Source: Astragalus membranaceus (Eukaryota > Streptophyta > Magnoliopsida > Fabales > Fabaceae). Taken from it: a stretch of DNA of 64,000 bases. Each line of letters begins with the position of its first letter. Within the stretch, counting starts at the first letter, position 1. The notes beneath the pieces are model-generated. The model was not told the origin of the DNA. It saw only the letters and a list, made by a program, of their open reading frames with translations, and made no database searches. The stretch spans positions 71,667,948-71,731,947 of the forward strand of contig CM076854.1 in NCBI GenBank assembly GCA_039519185.1, written 5' to 3'. Both the position numbers and the translations under genes were made by a program. Positions 11,684-23,167 of this stretch are shown here, piece after piece.

Positions 11684-12323
11684 TTTTTCGATAAGCAATG
11701 ATTCATTGATCAGAGTATTGTGGATGCTCAAAACAACAATTACAAAAGGAAATCAGAAATTGTTAATACAAGTAAGAGCATTATTCCACCATAATGGCGG
11801 AGACAAGCTAGAATCTCTTCTCACCCCGAAAATAAACCAACATCAAGACAAGAACTTGATAGACGCCACAACCGAATCAATCTTGACTTCTTCTCCTCTA
11901 AAATAAACTCTATTTCGAGCCAACCAGAGACACCAACAAGTTGTCAACCAGAGAAAATACCGCACCTTCTTTTTTTCCCTTTTTAGAGAAGTTGCCAAAC
12001 AGGAAAGAGTGTTGAGATAAGTTATAGGAACTAGGCAGCTTGATATCGAGCCGGCGCCCAACCTCACTCCACTCCTTGTGAGAAAAATCACAATCTAGAA
12101 TTAGATGTTGGACTTCCTCTCTGAAATTGTCACAAAACACACAGACTGCTCCTTCCTCCATGTGGATGATATGTGGTCTCACCAACAAGTCATGAACCGA
12201 TAATGAATTAGTAAGTAATCTCCATCCAAAAATCAGAATTTTCGATGGAATTAAAGTCTTCCAAAAGGCTTTATAATCTGAAGAATCGCTGTCACTACTA
12301 AAAAAGTTGGATCGGATGACAGT
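11684..12323 (-). pseudogene. 5'-truncated LINE with zf-RVT fragment
   Basis: Minus-strand frames encode the C-terminal end of a plant L1-type ORF2. A PSKILIFGWRLL-like stretch is followed by a Cys-rich zinc-binding segment (CVFCDNF..., HLILDCDF) and then a WLTTCWCLWLARN stretch. This matches the reverse-transcriptase zinc-binding domain that ends plant LINEs. The reading is split over two frames. The insertion is bounded by an 18-bp direct repeat AAAATAATCAACTACTTT (11666-11683 and 12324-12341), with a poly-A (poly-T on plus) at the 3' end. These are hallmarks of target-primed reverse transcription. Related DNA lies at 61572-62690. Confidence 0.8.
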
Positions 12324-12383
12324 AAAATAATCAACTACTTTAAATTTAACATCTTGTAACTTAATGGACCAATTTTTAAAAAA

Positions 12384-12414
12384 CTAGTGTGTATGACCCG
12401 TGCGATGCACGGGT
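12384..12414 (-). mobile_element. Helitron-like 3' terminus
   Basis: On the minus strand a hairpin ACCCGTGC-ATC-GCACGGGT is followed after about eight bases by CTAG and then T. This is the usual Helitron 3' end (hairpin, then CTRR, inserted before T). The element body should extend to the right of this point; I could not find its TC start. Confidence 0.55.
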
Positions 12415-14328
12415 ATACGTTACGATGTGAAAAGTTGCTTGGGGCATTAAAACGGGAAACACATGGTGTGAAAACAATAAAGATGCATCAAATATCATAA
12501 TTCGAAGTTAGTTACAGTGGTTTCATGCGAGAGGAATGCAACGATCCGTAGAGCGTTTTGAAAATTTTTAATAACAAATACATAAAAATTTTAGATACAT
12601 AACTTTTAATAACAACCCGTAGAGGAGAGATTTTTTGATAGTTTTTATGAATTGTTCCGATCAATAATCAAGAATATATGTGACTAGTAATATAAATTGA
12701 ATTAAAACTCATAAAATATCCCTCCCATTAGAATATGCTACGTAATTTTTTAACCAAGATTAGAGTCATCTTTAGTAAATTCCGGTTATTTTGAAGATAA
12801 AAACTATGTTGGCCTTTATCAAAATACCTAGGTAATCTAGTATATATACTAATTAGTTCTATTATTTATTCCATGGATGTATTGTTAGGTTTATATTATA
12901 TTAATTAGTTCAACAAAGTTTAGCATCAGAATCATGATACCTTCATTTATCACGGAAGACAAAATACAAAAATGGGGGAAAAAACCAAAAACAAATAAAG
13001 AGTTAAAATGGAATTACAGAGACAATACATGAGAAGGTGAAATGAAGTTATCCATCTTTTATAAAAGGTCAGGGGTACTTATTAAATTTCCTAAAGCTAC
13101 ATTTTTTTATAAAAAAGTTGAAATCATTTTTAATATGTAGAAGCATTTGAAACTGCAAATACACACTGACTAATCAATGATCAACCTGCTCCATGTAACA
13201 AAAAGAAATAAAGAAAACAAGAAGAACTAGCGATAGAGGTATCAGAACTAGCAAGAAGAACTGGATATTAACAGGAGAGCAACCCAGAGCTCTTTTGAAA
13301 TATCTTTTTATTTTCAATAAAATACAAAGATTGTCTCACTATTGTAGCTCTACCACACCAGAACCCAAATTTGTTGCAATAGTACTTGTGCACCGTAAAT
13401 TGATCAACTCTAGGATGCTCAGACTTTCTAGCCATTATCCATCTCACACCATGCTTCTTTGTGATTATCGTCTTGAGGCCTACATATTGCATTCATTGGC
13501 GTTTACACCCTAGTGAGAATACTACAAATACACATGATCTCTCATAATTGAAGTTCAAAACTTTAAAAAGAAAAAACATGATCCATGTCCACACTTTATT
13601 GTTTTTATGATATCTCCTTCTCTTAAAATGAATTGTTTTTTAGTTTTGGACATGGGACTCTTTAGGTCTCGCAATTATTGCTTGCTTTATAACTATGCAT
13701 TCAGCATGCCATGATACTATTAGTTTTATAAATATGTTATATATCTTTCTCCTCTTACATTTCATTTCCTTTTGAATCAAACAATGAGATTTATTTTCCT
13801 CAACAAAGTAAAAACATACATTAACATCAAAGATTGCTCTTAAAATAGTATAATGAATAGAAATATTCACGCGCAAAAGCAAACAAATAGTTATTCAAAA
13901 GGCAAATATTCAAATACCTTATGCTTCTGTTAACATCACCTCACCAAGCATACAACACAAAAGTCGATCTCATTAGAGGAGGTTGTAGATGATTGCAATC
14001 AATACCCTCTGTAGTTATTTCAAATCAATTTTTGATTTTTTCCCCAACATATGTATGTTCTCCACCGTTTCTCAACAACTGACAACAAAAACAATAACTA
14101 ATATCAAATTTCAGATTTAGAGCTCAAATGGTTAATTTAATAATAAAAAAAGAAATTATAACATATACAATGAGAAAAGGTTATCTAGAAAATAAACTAA
14201 CAATGCTACTAATCAAAGAGATATAATTTTATAATGAGACAATTCTTAATGTAGAGATGTAAAGAATCAAACCATTTCAGCTAGAACTCAATCTATAATA
14301 GAATCCCAATTATCCAAATGACAGAAGG
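12415..14328. other. Unassigned AT-rich DNA, possible Helitron body
   Basis: No gene or repeat is recognised. A 74-residue minus-strand frame at 13268-13492 and a 72-residue plus-strand frame opposite it are the only notable open stretches. They have no motif I know and may be captured or chance sequence. Confidence 0.35.
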
Positions 14329-14936
14329 TGAAACCACCGCTTGTCAGTAGAGCTGTCAATTTGGCCCACATGGGCCAGCCCAGCCCCAGCCCCACATGGC
14401 CCTAGGGCCAAAAGGCCCATGGGCCCAAAAGCCCATATTTCAAAAGCCCACATAGCCCCAAGCCCCATAAAGCCCCGGTGGGCCAGGGCCAGCCCAAGGC
14501 CCCTATTTTCTTTTTTTGCAACGAAACTGAAAATTACCCACAGACCTAAGTGGGCTTTGGCCTAGGACAGCCCACGGGCCCTAAATTATTATTATTTTTT
14601 ACAAAAAAACTAGAAATTTCACTCGTTTTTCCTATTGAGAAGCGACACACATCTGATTTTCCTATTTCCCTTGGTCTAATTTGGTTATTTACAAACAGAA
14701 CCAATATTTGACGGTATTGCTGGCTCATTTTCTTAAGCCAGTCTTCTGTGAGTTGTATAATATATGATTTCTATTGTTTTTTATTGAAGATTTAGGACAT
14801 GCACTACTAGAAAAGTTGATTTTAGAGAGGAATTTTTGTGAGGGATTAGTATCCCTCACTATTAGTGAGGAATTTAGCTACGAAAAAAGGTAGGTGGGAC
14901 CGACTTACGAAAAAAGTTGAAACCACCGCTTGTCAG
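14329..14936. mobile_element. Composite hAT/CACTA insertion with 19-bp direct repeats
   Basis: The 19-mer TGAAACCACCGCTTGTCAG occurs at 14329-14347 and again at 14918-14936. Between the two copies a hAT-like terminus (TAGAGCTGTCAATTTGGCCCA) starts at 14348 with GGGCC-rich DNA. Further right, CACTACTAGAAAA at 14802 looks like a CACTA terminus, followed by GAGGGATTAGTATCCCTC subterminal repeats. Neither element shows its other end, so this is a merged or truncated pair. Confidence 0.5.
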
Positions 14937-15337
14937 CTTTGTTACCAACACTCATCCTAAGCGGCCTCTTCCGATACAGAAGTGTCAAGCTCCCTGGTTT
15001 GTCATTTTCCCTGCTGGTACATGCAAGCAATCACTATGTTAAATGAAATTTTGAAAAAACTACAATCAAATTTTTTAATAGTTGGCAATGGAAATTGAAA
15101 AAATCTCATCGTTTAGTGCATACAAAACAAAAGAGTCTGGTTCTCAATCTGGTCAATTTCATTGGTAGATAAAAGAGCGAAGTTTTGATACCTAAATAAG
15201 AATTTTAGGTTGTCAGCATTTTGGACCCGATTTTCGAATGAAAACTGGATGCAGGCGATGGAGCTTGGTGGGTAAGTTTAGGCTTACCGTACAACTATTA
15301 TTGTGGAGTACTCTACTAATCAAGGTCCGAAATATAA

Positions 15338-15467
15338 GTCCCCGGAAGGTAGCTCAGTTGGCGAGCTAAGGGACATGAAAGAGATGCAAGAAGGAGGTCC
15401 AGAGTTCAAATCTTGGAAACTAACTTTCCCCCACCCCCACTAACGTACATTTGCTTATAAAAAAAGG
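15338..15467 (+). mobile_element. tRNA-derived SINE (about 130 bp)
   Basis: TAGCTCAGTTGGCGAG is an RNA polymerase III A-box-like segment and GGTCCAGAGTTCAAATC a B-box-like segment, about 55 bases apart, followed by a short tail. A 14-bp direct repeat GGTCCGAAATATAA flanks the unit (15324-15337 and 15468-15481). The spacing, tail and target duplication identify a SINE and not a functional tRNA gene. Confidence 0.75.
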
Positions 15468-15570
15468 GGTCCGAAATATAATTGTGTGATTGATTATATA
15501 TTTTTTTAAAACAAAGGTCTGAAATATAATTGTGTGATTGATTATATATTTTTTGGTTACAAAAAGAAAT
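15468..15570 (+). repeat. Two-unit tandem repeat
   Basis: A unit of about 55 bases beginning GGTCCGAAATATAATTGTG and ending GATTATATATTTTTT occurs twice in a row, directly after the SINE. Confidence 0.7.
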
Positions 15571-15694
15571 ATATAATCAAAGAAGATTGATCTCCAGGAA
15601 GATGCAAATGGGTGAAAGAGGAAAAATGGCGCTGCAAAGGAAATAGCTGGAATAAAATAGGAAATACCAATATTGCAATAATGTTGCTGGTTAT

Positions 15695-16156
15695 TGTTAT
15701 GGTAATTAGAACTTCTACTTTTTACACCTCCTCTAAGGCCCAATTATTGAGAGGCCTATTCAAATCATTAAAGTCCATTCTTCAATGGCCAAGATCATTC
15801 GGCAGGATCGGACGGCCCAAATCGATCACAGCAAACACCACTCAAAATCTATAAATACAGCATTCAATGCTCATTAAATGGTAAGCACTTTTTCCAACAA
15901 AATACTCATTTACTCAAATACTGACTTGAGCGTCGGAGTGTTATTGCAGGAACAACATCGGACATCTCAAGATCGAACAACATCGAACATCTCAAGATCG
16001 AACAACATCGAACATCTCAAAGATCGAACAAGATAATATCTCAAGATCGAACAACATCGAACATTTCAAGACCTGAAGATAGAAACAGAATCAAGGATAA
16101 AACATCTACTAACTGCATAATACCAATCACTAAGATCGGAAGCACAGTACCGAACA
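15695..16156 (+). mobile_element. 5' LTR of Tat element (462 bp)
   Basis: It starts TGTTATGGTAATTAG and ends ACCGAACA. A TATA box (CTATAAATACAG) is at about 15849-15860, with TTGAGCGTCGGAGTG downstream near 15926. About five copies of a 25-base unit (GAACAACATCGAACATCTCA...) fill 15950-16070. The same parts recur in the 3' LTR. Confidence 0.92.
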
Positions 16157-16175
16157 TTGGTGACCACAGTGGGAG
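16157..16175 (+). promoter_or_regulatory. Primer-binding site region
   Basis: TTGGTGACCACAGTGGGAG starts right after the LTR. The two Tat fragments at 47289 and 52231 (minus) carry TTGGCGACCACAGTGGGAG at the same place, so the site is conserved in the lineage here. I did not assign the tRNA. Confidence 0.8.
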
Positions 16176-16219
16176 AATCAATACCCTATTTTCTCACCAT
16201 CTCCTTGATCTAAAAAAAT

Positions 16220-19200
16220 ATGGCACCAACGCGCCGTTCAAGACCGGCTAGTCCCATAGCCGGACCCGAGGTCGGTCCTCAACAAACCCCTGAAGGCCAC
16301 GTCCAGGAACTCACAAATTCATCACAAGCTCGAAACCGATATCCCAACACAGGTCCGCCCCGGATACATTCGAGCACAGATGAAGCAAGCATACCACCTC
16401 CTCCTCAATTGCTTCCAGTTTTGACCGACGCGGTTCAACGACTCGTTCAGCTACTAGCTCGACAGGAGGCCGTAAACGAAGAAAGAAGCAACCGTTTCAC
16501 TAACCTCGAAGCCGAAGTAGCAAGACTCCAAGCACGGAACGTTCCGGACCAAGAATCGACCGGGCAGGACTCCCTTGAGGAAAGAAACCCAACTCGAAGG
16601 AGACTCTTTCGTCGATCACCCCTTAGGAGAAAGCTCAATCATCGTTCTCCCCCACGCCGTCATCGAGGGAATGGTTCCCGTTCTCCTCCGGCTCAACAAT
16701 ATAACGATCTCGACGATCCTCATTCTTCCCCATGCCGTCACCAAGGGAATGGTTCCCGTTCTCTGCCGGCTCGACAATATGACGATCTCGACGATCCTCA
16801 TTCTTCCCCACGCCATCACCGAGGAAATGGTTCCCATTCTCCTCCGGCTCGACGTTACGACGATCTTGAAGGCTTGAATAACCCCCCTCAACATCATCCA
16901 CACTGGGACTCGACCTCGCCAAGACGACGTTCAAGAAGCCATGACAACATTCAAAACAATCAACCTTGACGATACGGACGTCCCGATCCTCATTACGGAC
17001 GTCAACCACAATCTCGGGCGAGTCAACCTAGGCGAAAAGGTCCGTGCACAAAAGCAATCGATAACTTCCGAGTCCCACGATATCTTGAAAGACCACCTGG
17101 AGGACTCAAGACTTATGACGGAACGGGCGACCCCGACAGGCATCTCGATCAGTTTGACACGACCATGCAGTACCGAAATGTACCGATGGAAATGAAATGC
17201 CGAATATTCCCGTTAACCCTAGACAAAATGGCCTCCGAATGGTTTCGGACTTTAAGATCGAACACCATTTCCTCTTGGGACCAATTAGCGAAACACTTCT
17301 CGGTACACTTTGCCCATTCCAAAAGCAAACCCAAAAACAAGAATGTTTTAGCATCTATCATCCAGAGGGGAAACGAGCCCCTGAGAGAATACATAGAGCG
17401 ATTCAACAACGAAGCTCTTCAGGTTCGACAGCTAGACGACGCTTTTCGAATCTTCTTCATGGCTCAATGTCTATTTTCTGGAAGCCCGTTTCGAAAGCAT
17501 ATTAACATCTGGGAACCTAACACCCTTCAAGAGTTCCTTGAGCTTTCCCAGTGTTTTATCAATGAAGAGGAAAATTCCAAAATCGATAAAGCATCATCAC
17601 ATGCAGAACCATCAAAACACCGCATCGAGGTCGACCCTCGAAAGACTTCGTGGAACGTCGGTAAGAAAAATCGTCACCAGGTATATAATGAACTCAACGT
17701 CTCCAACGCCCAATTATTGGGGGAATGTTGGAACGTCGAGTTCAGGGACGTCAAACCTCCCCGATCCCTACCTATCCGACCTGGACAAAAGGCCAACAAA
17801 TACTGCCGATACCACAGAAGCAATGGCCATGACACAAACCATTGCAATGCCCTGAAGGATGACATTGAAGATTTGATAAAACGAGGAAAACTATATTCCT
17901 ATGTCAAAAGGGAGGGAGGACGATCTGACGATGTTAGAAGAGAAAGAAATGAAGATCCTAGAACAAAAGGAAAAGAAGTGATCGAGCCAGACCACGATGA
18001 ATTGAATAAAAGATCAAAAGGACACTCGATTATAATGATGATAACAGGAGGATTCGATCATGAAGGATCCGGAAAATCAATGAAAAGAAAGTGGAAGGAA
18101 CTGTTAAGCATAGCTTCGACGTCGGCAACCCCGACCAAGACAAATCGACCTCCATTATCTTTCAGCGATGACGACCTTATTGACGGGAAAGCTAACAAAC
18201 ACGTACCTCTCCTAATCTCGGAGGTTATAGCCAATAAAGAGGTACGTAGGATCTTGGTCGACCAAGGAAGCTCATCAGACATCCTTTTTTTCGATCTTCT
18301 AAACAAAATGGGGATCGACAAAGAGGAACTCACCCCTTATAGAGGAACGGCCTTGTCCGGTTTTAACAGATCTCCAACCAAACCCCTTGGGCATTTGGAG
18401 CTAATGGTTACTTACGGAACCGAACCAATGGTTCGGACCGTCAAAACCAAGTTCCTCATCTTACCTTGTGAGTCCATATACAACGGTATTATAGGGAGAC
18501 CGACCTTAGGCAGGCTCGGGGCGGTTACCTCCACCACACACTTAAAGATGAAGTTCCACTCTCTCTGCAACAGAGTTATCACTTTGAACTCCGACTTAGA
18601 GTCTGCTTCCAGGTGTTTCTTCTTATGGACGAAGACCGAACGGAAGGCTTCGGAGCAAGAAGGGGTTCCCCCTTCAGAAGAGCTGTCGACTCCCAAACAA
18701 GCTAAAGATAGATCGACTGAAGTTAATACCACTAACATTGAGACCGGATGCGATCCGAAAGACAAGAATGAAAAAGATACTGACGAGCTAACCAAAGAGC
18801 TCAAACGAAAAATTAAAAGACCAGAGCCTGACGGAAAGTTCATCGAAATACAGCTCGGATTAGACCCTTCCCAAACTGTCAAAATAGGGATCGACCTACC
18901 AGAAGAGGTTAAGATCGATTTGACCAGATGTCTTCACGACTTCAAAGACATCTTCGCTTGGTCGGCAGAAGACATGCCTGGGATCCCACCGGAGGTCGCT
19001 TGCCATCGGCTCGCAATTAACCCAGAAGCCAAATGGATCGCCCAAAGAAAGCGGGCTCAAAGCAGGGAGAAAGCCATTGCTGTTGCCAAAGCAGTAGACG
19101 ATCTCATCAAAGCAAACTTCATCTCCGAGGTTAAATACACGACCTGGTTAACAAACCCGGTCCTGGTAAAGAAAAGTAACGGAAAATGGCGTATGTGCGT

Positions 19201-19957
19201 CGATTACACCGATCTTAATAAAGCTTGTCCAAAGGATGCTTTTCCGGTCCCCAGCATCGATCAGTTGGTTGACAACGCCTCCGGTTTTCAATTATTATCC
19301 TTTATGGACGCATACTCCGGATACAACCAGATCGCCATGTTTCCCCCAGATCAAGAAAAAACTGCCTTCATCACCGACCGAGGTAACTTCGCGTACCGTG
19401 TCATGCCATTTGGTTTGAAAAACGCAGGAGCGACTTATCAAAGGATGATGAACAAAGTGTTCCAAAACCAGATCGGCAAGAGCGTAGAAGTTTACCTCGA
19501 CGATATGATCCCCAAGAGCCGAAGTGACGACGAGCATGTAAACGATCTAAGAACAATTTTTTATGAGGTTCGAAAAAATAGAATGAGGTTGAACCCAGAG
19601 AAATGTACATTCGGAGTTCGAGCAGGAAAATTCTTGGGTTTTTTCTTAACAGAAAGAGGAATCGATGCAAACCCTGATAAATGTCGATCCGTCACAGAAA
19701 TGCGAACTCCGACATCCAAGAAAGAAGTACAAAAACTTAATGGCATGATAGCTGCTCTGTCTCGTTTCATATCTAATGCAGCATTCAAATCTCTTCCACT
19801 GTTCAAAATCCTCAAAAAAGAAGAAAGAGATTTCGAATGGACACCTGTATCTATATTTGGCAGTCTCGGAGGAAGCTTTAGCTGCCGTTCTGGTGCGCGA
19901 GCTAGAAACCGGACAAAGCCCGATCTACTTCGCAAGCAAGGCTCTACACGGAGTTGA
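16220..19957 (+). pseudogene. Tat element gag-protease-RT frame
   Basis: Translation starts at ATG 16220 (MAPTRRSRPASP). The N-terminal 250 residues hold three tandem Arg/Ser-rich repeats of about 25 residues. A TGA at 16967-16969 interrupts the frame, which stays open on both sides: from 16970 it encodes the gag core (TYDGTGDPDRHLDQF onward), a CX2H-type Cys/His segment (CRYHRSNGHDTNHC, near 17800), a protease with VDQGSSSDILF (near 18260) and the reverse transcriptase (DYTDLNKACPKDAF, AYSGYNQI, YLDDMI near 19495). After about 19850 the frame runs out because of a deletion plus frameshift before RNase H, ending at 19957. TGA suppression between gag segments is conceivable, but a nonsense mutation is the simpler reading. 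Confidence 0.88.
16650..16872 (+). repeat. Three 75-bp coding repeats in gag
   Basis: Units of about 75 bases encode RGNGSRSPPAQQYNDLDDPH-type peptides three times in frame. They are responsible for the long open frames in every other register over 16575-17009, which are artefacts. Confidence 0.85.
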
Positions 19958-20284
19958 GAGTCGTTATCAGAAGGTCGAAAAGATCGCCCTGGCTCTCGTC
20001 GTCGCAACTCGACGCTTCCGAGCCTATTTTGTAGCTCACCAGGTGGTCGTCCGGACTAACTACCCCATCAGACAAATACTCCATAGGCCCGATCTTGCTG
20101 GGAGAATGATTAAATGGGCTGTGGAACTCTCAGAATTCGGAATTAAATATGAAGCTCGAACAGCACTAAAGGCACAAGTTTTGGTGGACTTCATGGCTGA
20201 GATGACCCCTGCTAACATCGAACCCGATGTATGGATCCTCTATGTCGATGGATCCTCTAACCCAAAAGGAAGTGGCGCTGGAAT
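19851..20284 (+). pseudogene. Tat RNase H and start of second RNase H
   Basis: This frame, shifted relative to the RT frame, begins with LYLYLAVSEEALAAVL and continues through the RNase H core to IKYEARTALKAQVLVDFMAEM. It then enters the archaeal-type RNase H with its first catalytic aspartate (LYVDGSSNPKGSGAG). It is cut at 20284 by the nested LTR. The part expected between the RT thumb and LYLYLAVSE is missing, so an older deletion created the frameshift. Confidence 0.85.
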
Positions 20285-21399
20285 TGTAACGCCCCAAAAT
20301 AGTTAATTAATTATTTAATTAATTATTAGGAATTAAGTGGTAGAAAAATAATAAAATAATAATAATGCTAGTATATGTGGACCTATTGTTAGGGTTGGGA
20401 GTAGTAATATGAGAAGTGTTAAGTGAGGCCCATGATTAAGTCGCATAGCCAAGAGAAAAGCCCATGAAAATTAACTAAGTATAAATAAGCATTTTTAGGG
20501 TTTTGTTCACTTATTAGAAAAACAAAAGTTTGAGAGTGAGAGAAGAGAGAGGAGGCGCGGCGAAGAGGAGGAGAAGGCTAGGGCAAGGCTTCAAATTCTT
20601 CAAAGGCTAGGGTTCATGATCTTCTAAGGCTAAGGTAATGGTGGGGTTCTAGCTCTATACTGGGTCCTATGAATGGCTTTATGTAGGGGTTAGGGTTTGA
20701 TAAGTTGTCACCATGTATGATCATATGTTTATGTTGCCTTGTTGAACAATTGTTGTGTGATTGGTGTTCTATGTTAATAGCCCTAGAATTATAATTGTGC
20801 TTGCCATGTTCATAAGGGAAACGATCTGGATATAGGTTCGGTTATACAGTAACTGGGAACGATCTAGTAGTCCAAAAATTATGTGGTTTACCTTTTCAGA
20901 AACTAGACTTAATGCTTGTTAATTTGGCACTAGTTTGGTTGCATTTGGAGTTGTATAGCTCGAGTTATAGGTGTCACAAGTTAGGTTAAAATTCTCGAAA
21001 CAATCTGGGTATAGGTTCGGTATTTCGTGTATAACGTTTTCGTTTGAACTCCTTTTTGAATGATTCTTGATTCATTGAAAACTGCACTCAATTTGCTTCG
21101 GGTTAGGCTCAAGTCCCATGTCATTTGATTGAGTTTTGATAATTTTAGAGGTGTCACAAGCTAGGTCATGGTGGCTGTTCTGTTTTCTGAACCTTGTTGC
21201 TTATTTACTGAAACTATACGAATTGGACCATTATTTTGCGAAATAACAATTATAGTCAGGAACTAGACATTCTTAGCTTTCCATAGAGGGGTCCTTTGCT
21301 AAGTTTCGATACCGTTTGATAGGTTAATTAGTTCACCGAAGTAGAGGTATGTTTGATAGAAATTTGCTCAGTGCCTGCCGGTGTGTTGCTTGCTGAAAC

Positions 21400-21612
21400 T
21401 GGCGCCCTAGGCGCCCTGTGTTTGGTGTTTTGTTGCTTGCGGATGATGGCGCCCTATCCCTAGGCGCCATGCTCTATTTTGTTGCTGCTGGTGTTGGCGC
21501 CCTGTCCCTAGGCGCCACACCCTGTTTCTGCGTTGCTGGTGTTGGCGCCCTGTCTCTAGGCGCCACACCCTGTTTCTGCGTTGCTGGTGTTGGCGCCCTG
21601 TCTCTAGGCGCC
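21400..21612 (+). repeat. GGCGCC minisatellite in solo LTR
   Basis: Units of 48 bases, each with two GGCGCC palindromes (GGCGCCCTGTCTCTAGGCGCC), repeat about three times after more diverged copies. This is the GC-rich self-complementary cluster of this LTR. Confidence 0.85.
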
Positions 21613-22125
21613 ACACCCTAGTGTTGCTGCTGCTGTTGCTGGTTGCTGGTTGCTGTGATGCTGTCTTGTTGTTGCTGGTTGCTGTTTGCTGTGCTGCTGT
21701 CTTGCTGTTGCTGCTGTTGCTTGTTGCTGTTTGCTGTGCTGCTGTCTTGCTGTTGCTGTTTGTTGTGCTGCTGTCTTGCTGTTGCTGCTGTTGCTGGTTG
21801 CTGTTTGCTGTGCTGCTGTCTTTTTGTTGCTGCTATTGCTGGTTGCTGTTTGCTGTGCTGCTGTCTTGCTGTTGCTGGTTGCTGGATTGCTGTGCTGCTG
21901 TCTTGCTGTTGCTGCTATTGCTGTGTTGCTGTTGGTGTTGTTGCTGCCGTTGTTGCAGTGTTGCGGTTGCTGTTGCCGTTGTTGCTATTGTTGTTGCTGC
22001 TGTTGTTGCTATTGTTGATGCTTCCGTTGTTGCTATTGTTGCTGCTGCTGCAGTGTTGCTGTCGCTGTCGCTGTCGCCGTTGTTGCTATTGTTGATGTTG
22101 CCGTTGTTGCTATTGTTGTTGTGGC
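21613..22125 (+). repeat. About 510 bp of TGCTGT/GTTGCT low-complexity repeat
   Basis: Imperfect trinucleotide-like repeats (TTG, CTG, GCT words) fill half a kilobase with larger repeated phrases such as TTGCTGTGCTGCTGTC. It gives Leu/Cys/Val-rich open frames on plus and Asn/Thr-rich ones on minus, none of them credible proteins. Confidence 0.95.
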
Positions 22126-23167
22126 TGCCCAAACGTGAATCTCACGATTGTTATTTAAAATGATGTTGAATATGTGATTAGTCCCAAAGTTGCCAAAATG
22201 TTGAAAGTTGCTAAAATATTGCGATGTTGCCAAAATGTTGAAAGTTGCTAAGTAGTAAATTGTTGACGACGAAGGTTGTACGAAGACGAATTTGCCTCTA
22301 TTCATTGGCATGTGATGTGTTGTAGGCCTACGGCCAATGTTGCTTTCCGATGTTGTTGCGTTGCTATGTAACCGTTGTTATTTGTTTATGCATTTACATA
22401 GCGTCGCATGCATAGCATATTTTTACGATGGAGCTATGCTCAAACCGCGACGACGATGTTGCGATGTTGATGCCCCTATTTACGGGTTTGAATTATGGTA
22501 CCACATGCATTATAGGGCGGTGGCCCTGAGTCGAGTCACATTCTGCATTCATGTTGCATATCGATGCGATTGAAATGATTTCGACTGACGTGACGTAATG
22601 ATATTGACCGTTGTGATATGATGATATTGACCGTTGTGATGTGATGATGTTGACTGTTGTGAAATGATGATCAGATGTCCTGACCTTTTATATATTGTAC
22701 TTCATATGATTCATTATATAATTCGATATCTCACCCCTTCTGTTTGAATGTTACCCCTATGTTGGTAACGTACAGGTAACCTCGAATGAATGCCGTTGTA
22801 CCTTCATTTGATCGAGTCGGTGTCGTCGCTCTGATACGTAGCACTCGGGGGGAATGAACGTTTATTTATGTTATTTAAGTTGTTTACTGTTGGATTTTGA
22901 GTTATGAATTTTGCATAGTTGCCACGATTGTTAAGTTGAACCATTTGAATTTCTGCTGCGTAGTTAAAAGAAGTTTGACTTGTTTTGAGATGTCATTTTA
23001 TCGGTTCATCCGAAAGCGCTATGTATCAGTTTTCAAAAAGCGAATTAAACCGTTTATTGTTTTCACGAAGCCAATGTGGCACTCCATTATTTGTTGAAAA
23101 AAAAAAGACTTTTATGAACTCTGATTTTGCATCATTTTGCCGGGTAGAAATCGGGTGTTACAGGAAT

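Larger units (their letters stand above)
20285..23162 (+). mobile_element. Nested solo LTR (2878 bp)
   Basis: It begins TGTAACGCCCC, ends CGGGTGTTACA and is flanked by perfect 5-bp duplications GGAAT (20280-20284 and 23163-23167). No internal retroelement coding sequence is present, so it is a solo LTR left by LTR-LTR recombination. The termini and a TCTCACC block near 22730 relate it loosely to the Tekay LTRs. Its middle is almost entirely GGCGCC and TGCTGT-type repeats. It splits the second RNase H of the host element; the reading frame resumes right after the second GGAAT. Confidence 0.93.

Noticed and set aside
13268..13513. Overlapping 72-74-residue frames on both strands
   Set aside because: No motif, start context or neighbouring exon supports either; kept only as unassigned DNA.
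15343..15420. Possible tRNA gene (TAGCTCAGTTGG and GGTTCAAATC-like boxes)
   Set aside because: No cloverleaf arms pair properly, box spacing is too long, and a tail with 14-bp target duplication marks it as a SINE.
15950..16070. Regularly repeated 25-base units, CRISPR-like at first sight
   Set aside because: There are no distinct spacers, the units are directly adjacent and diverged, and they lie inside a plant LTR; both LTRs have them.
16447..17009. Several antisense and alternate-frame open frames over gag
   Set aside because: They come from the 75-bp coding repeats of gag, which lack stops in most frames; only the gag frame has homologous domains.
21621..22163. Leu/Cys-rich open frames of 110-180 residues on both strands
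   Set aside because: They are translations of the TGCTGT low-complexity array in the solo LTR; every register is open and no protein feature is present.
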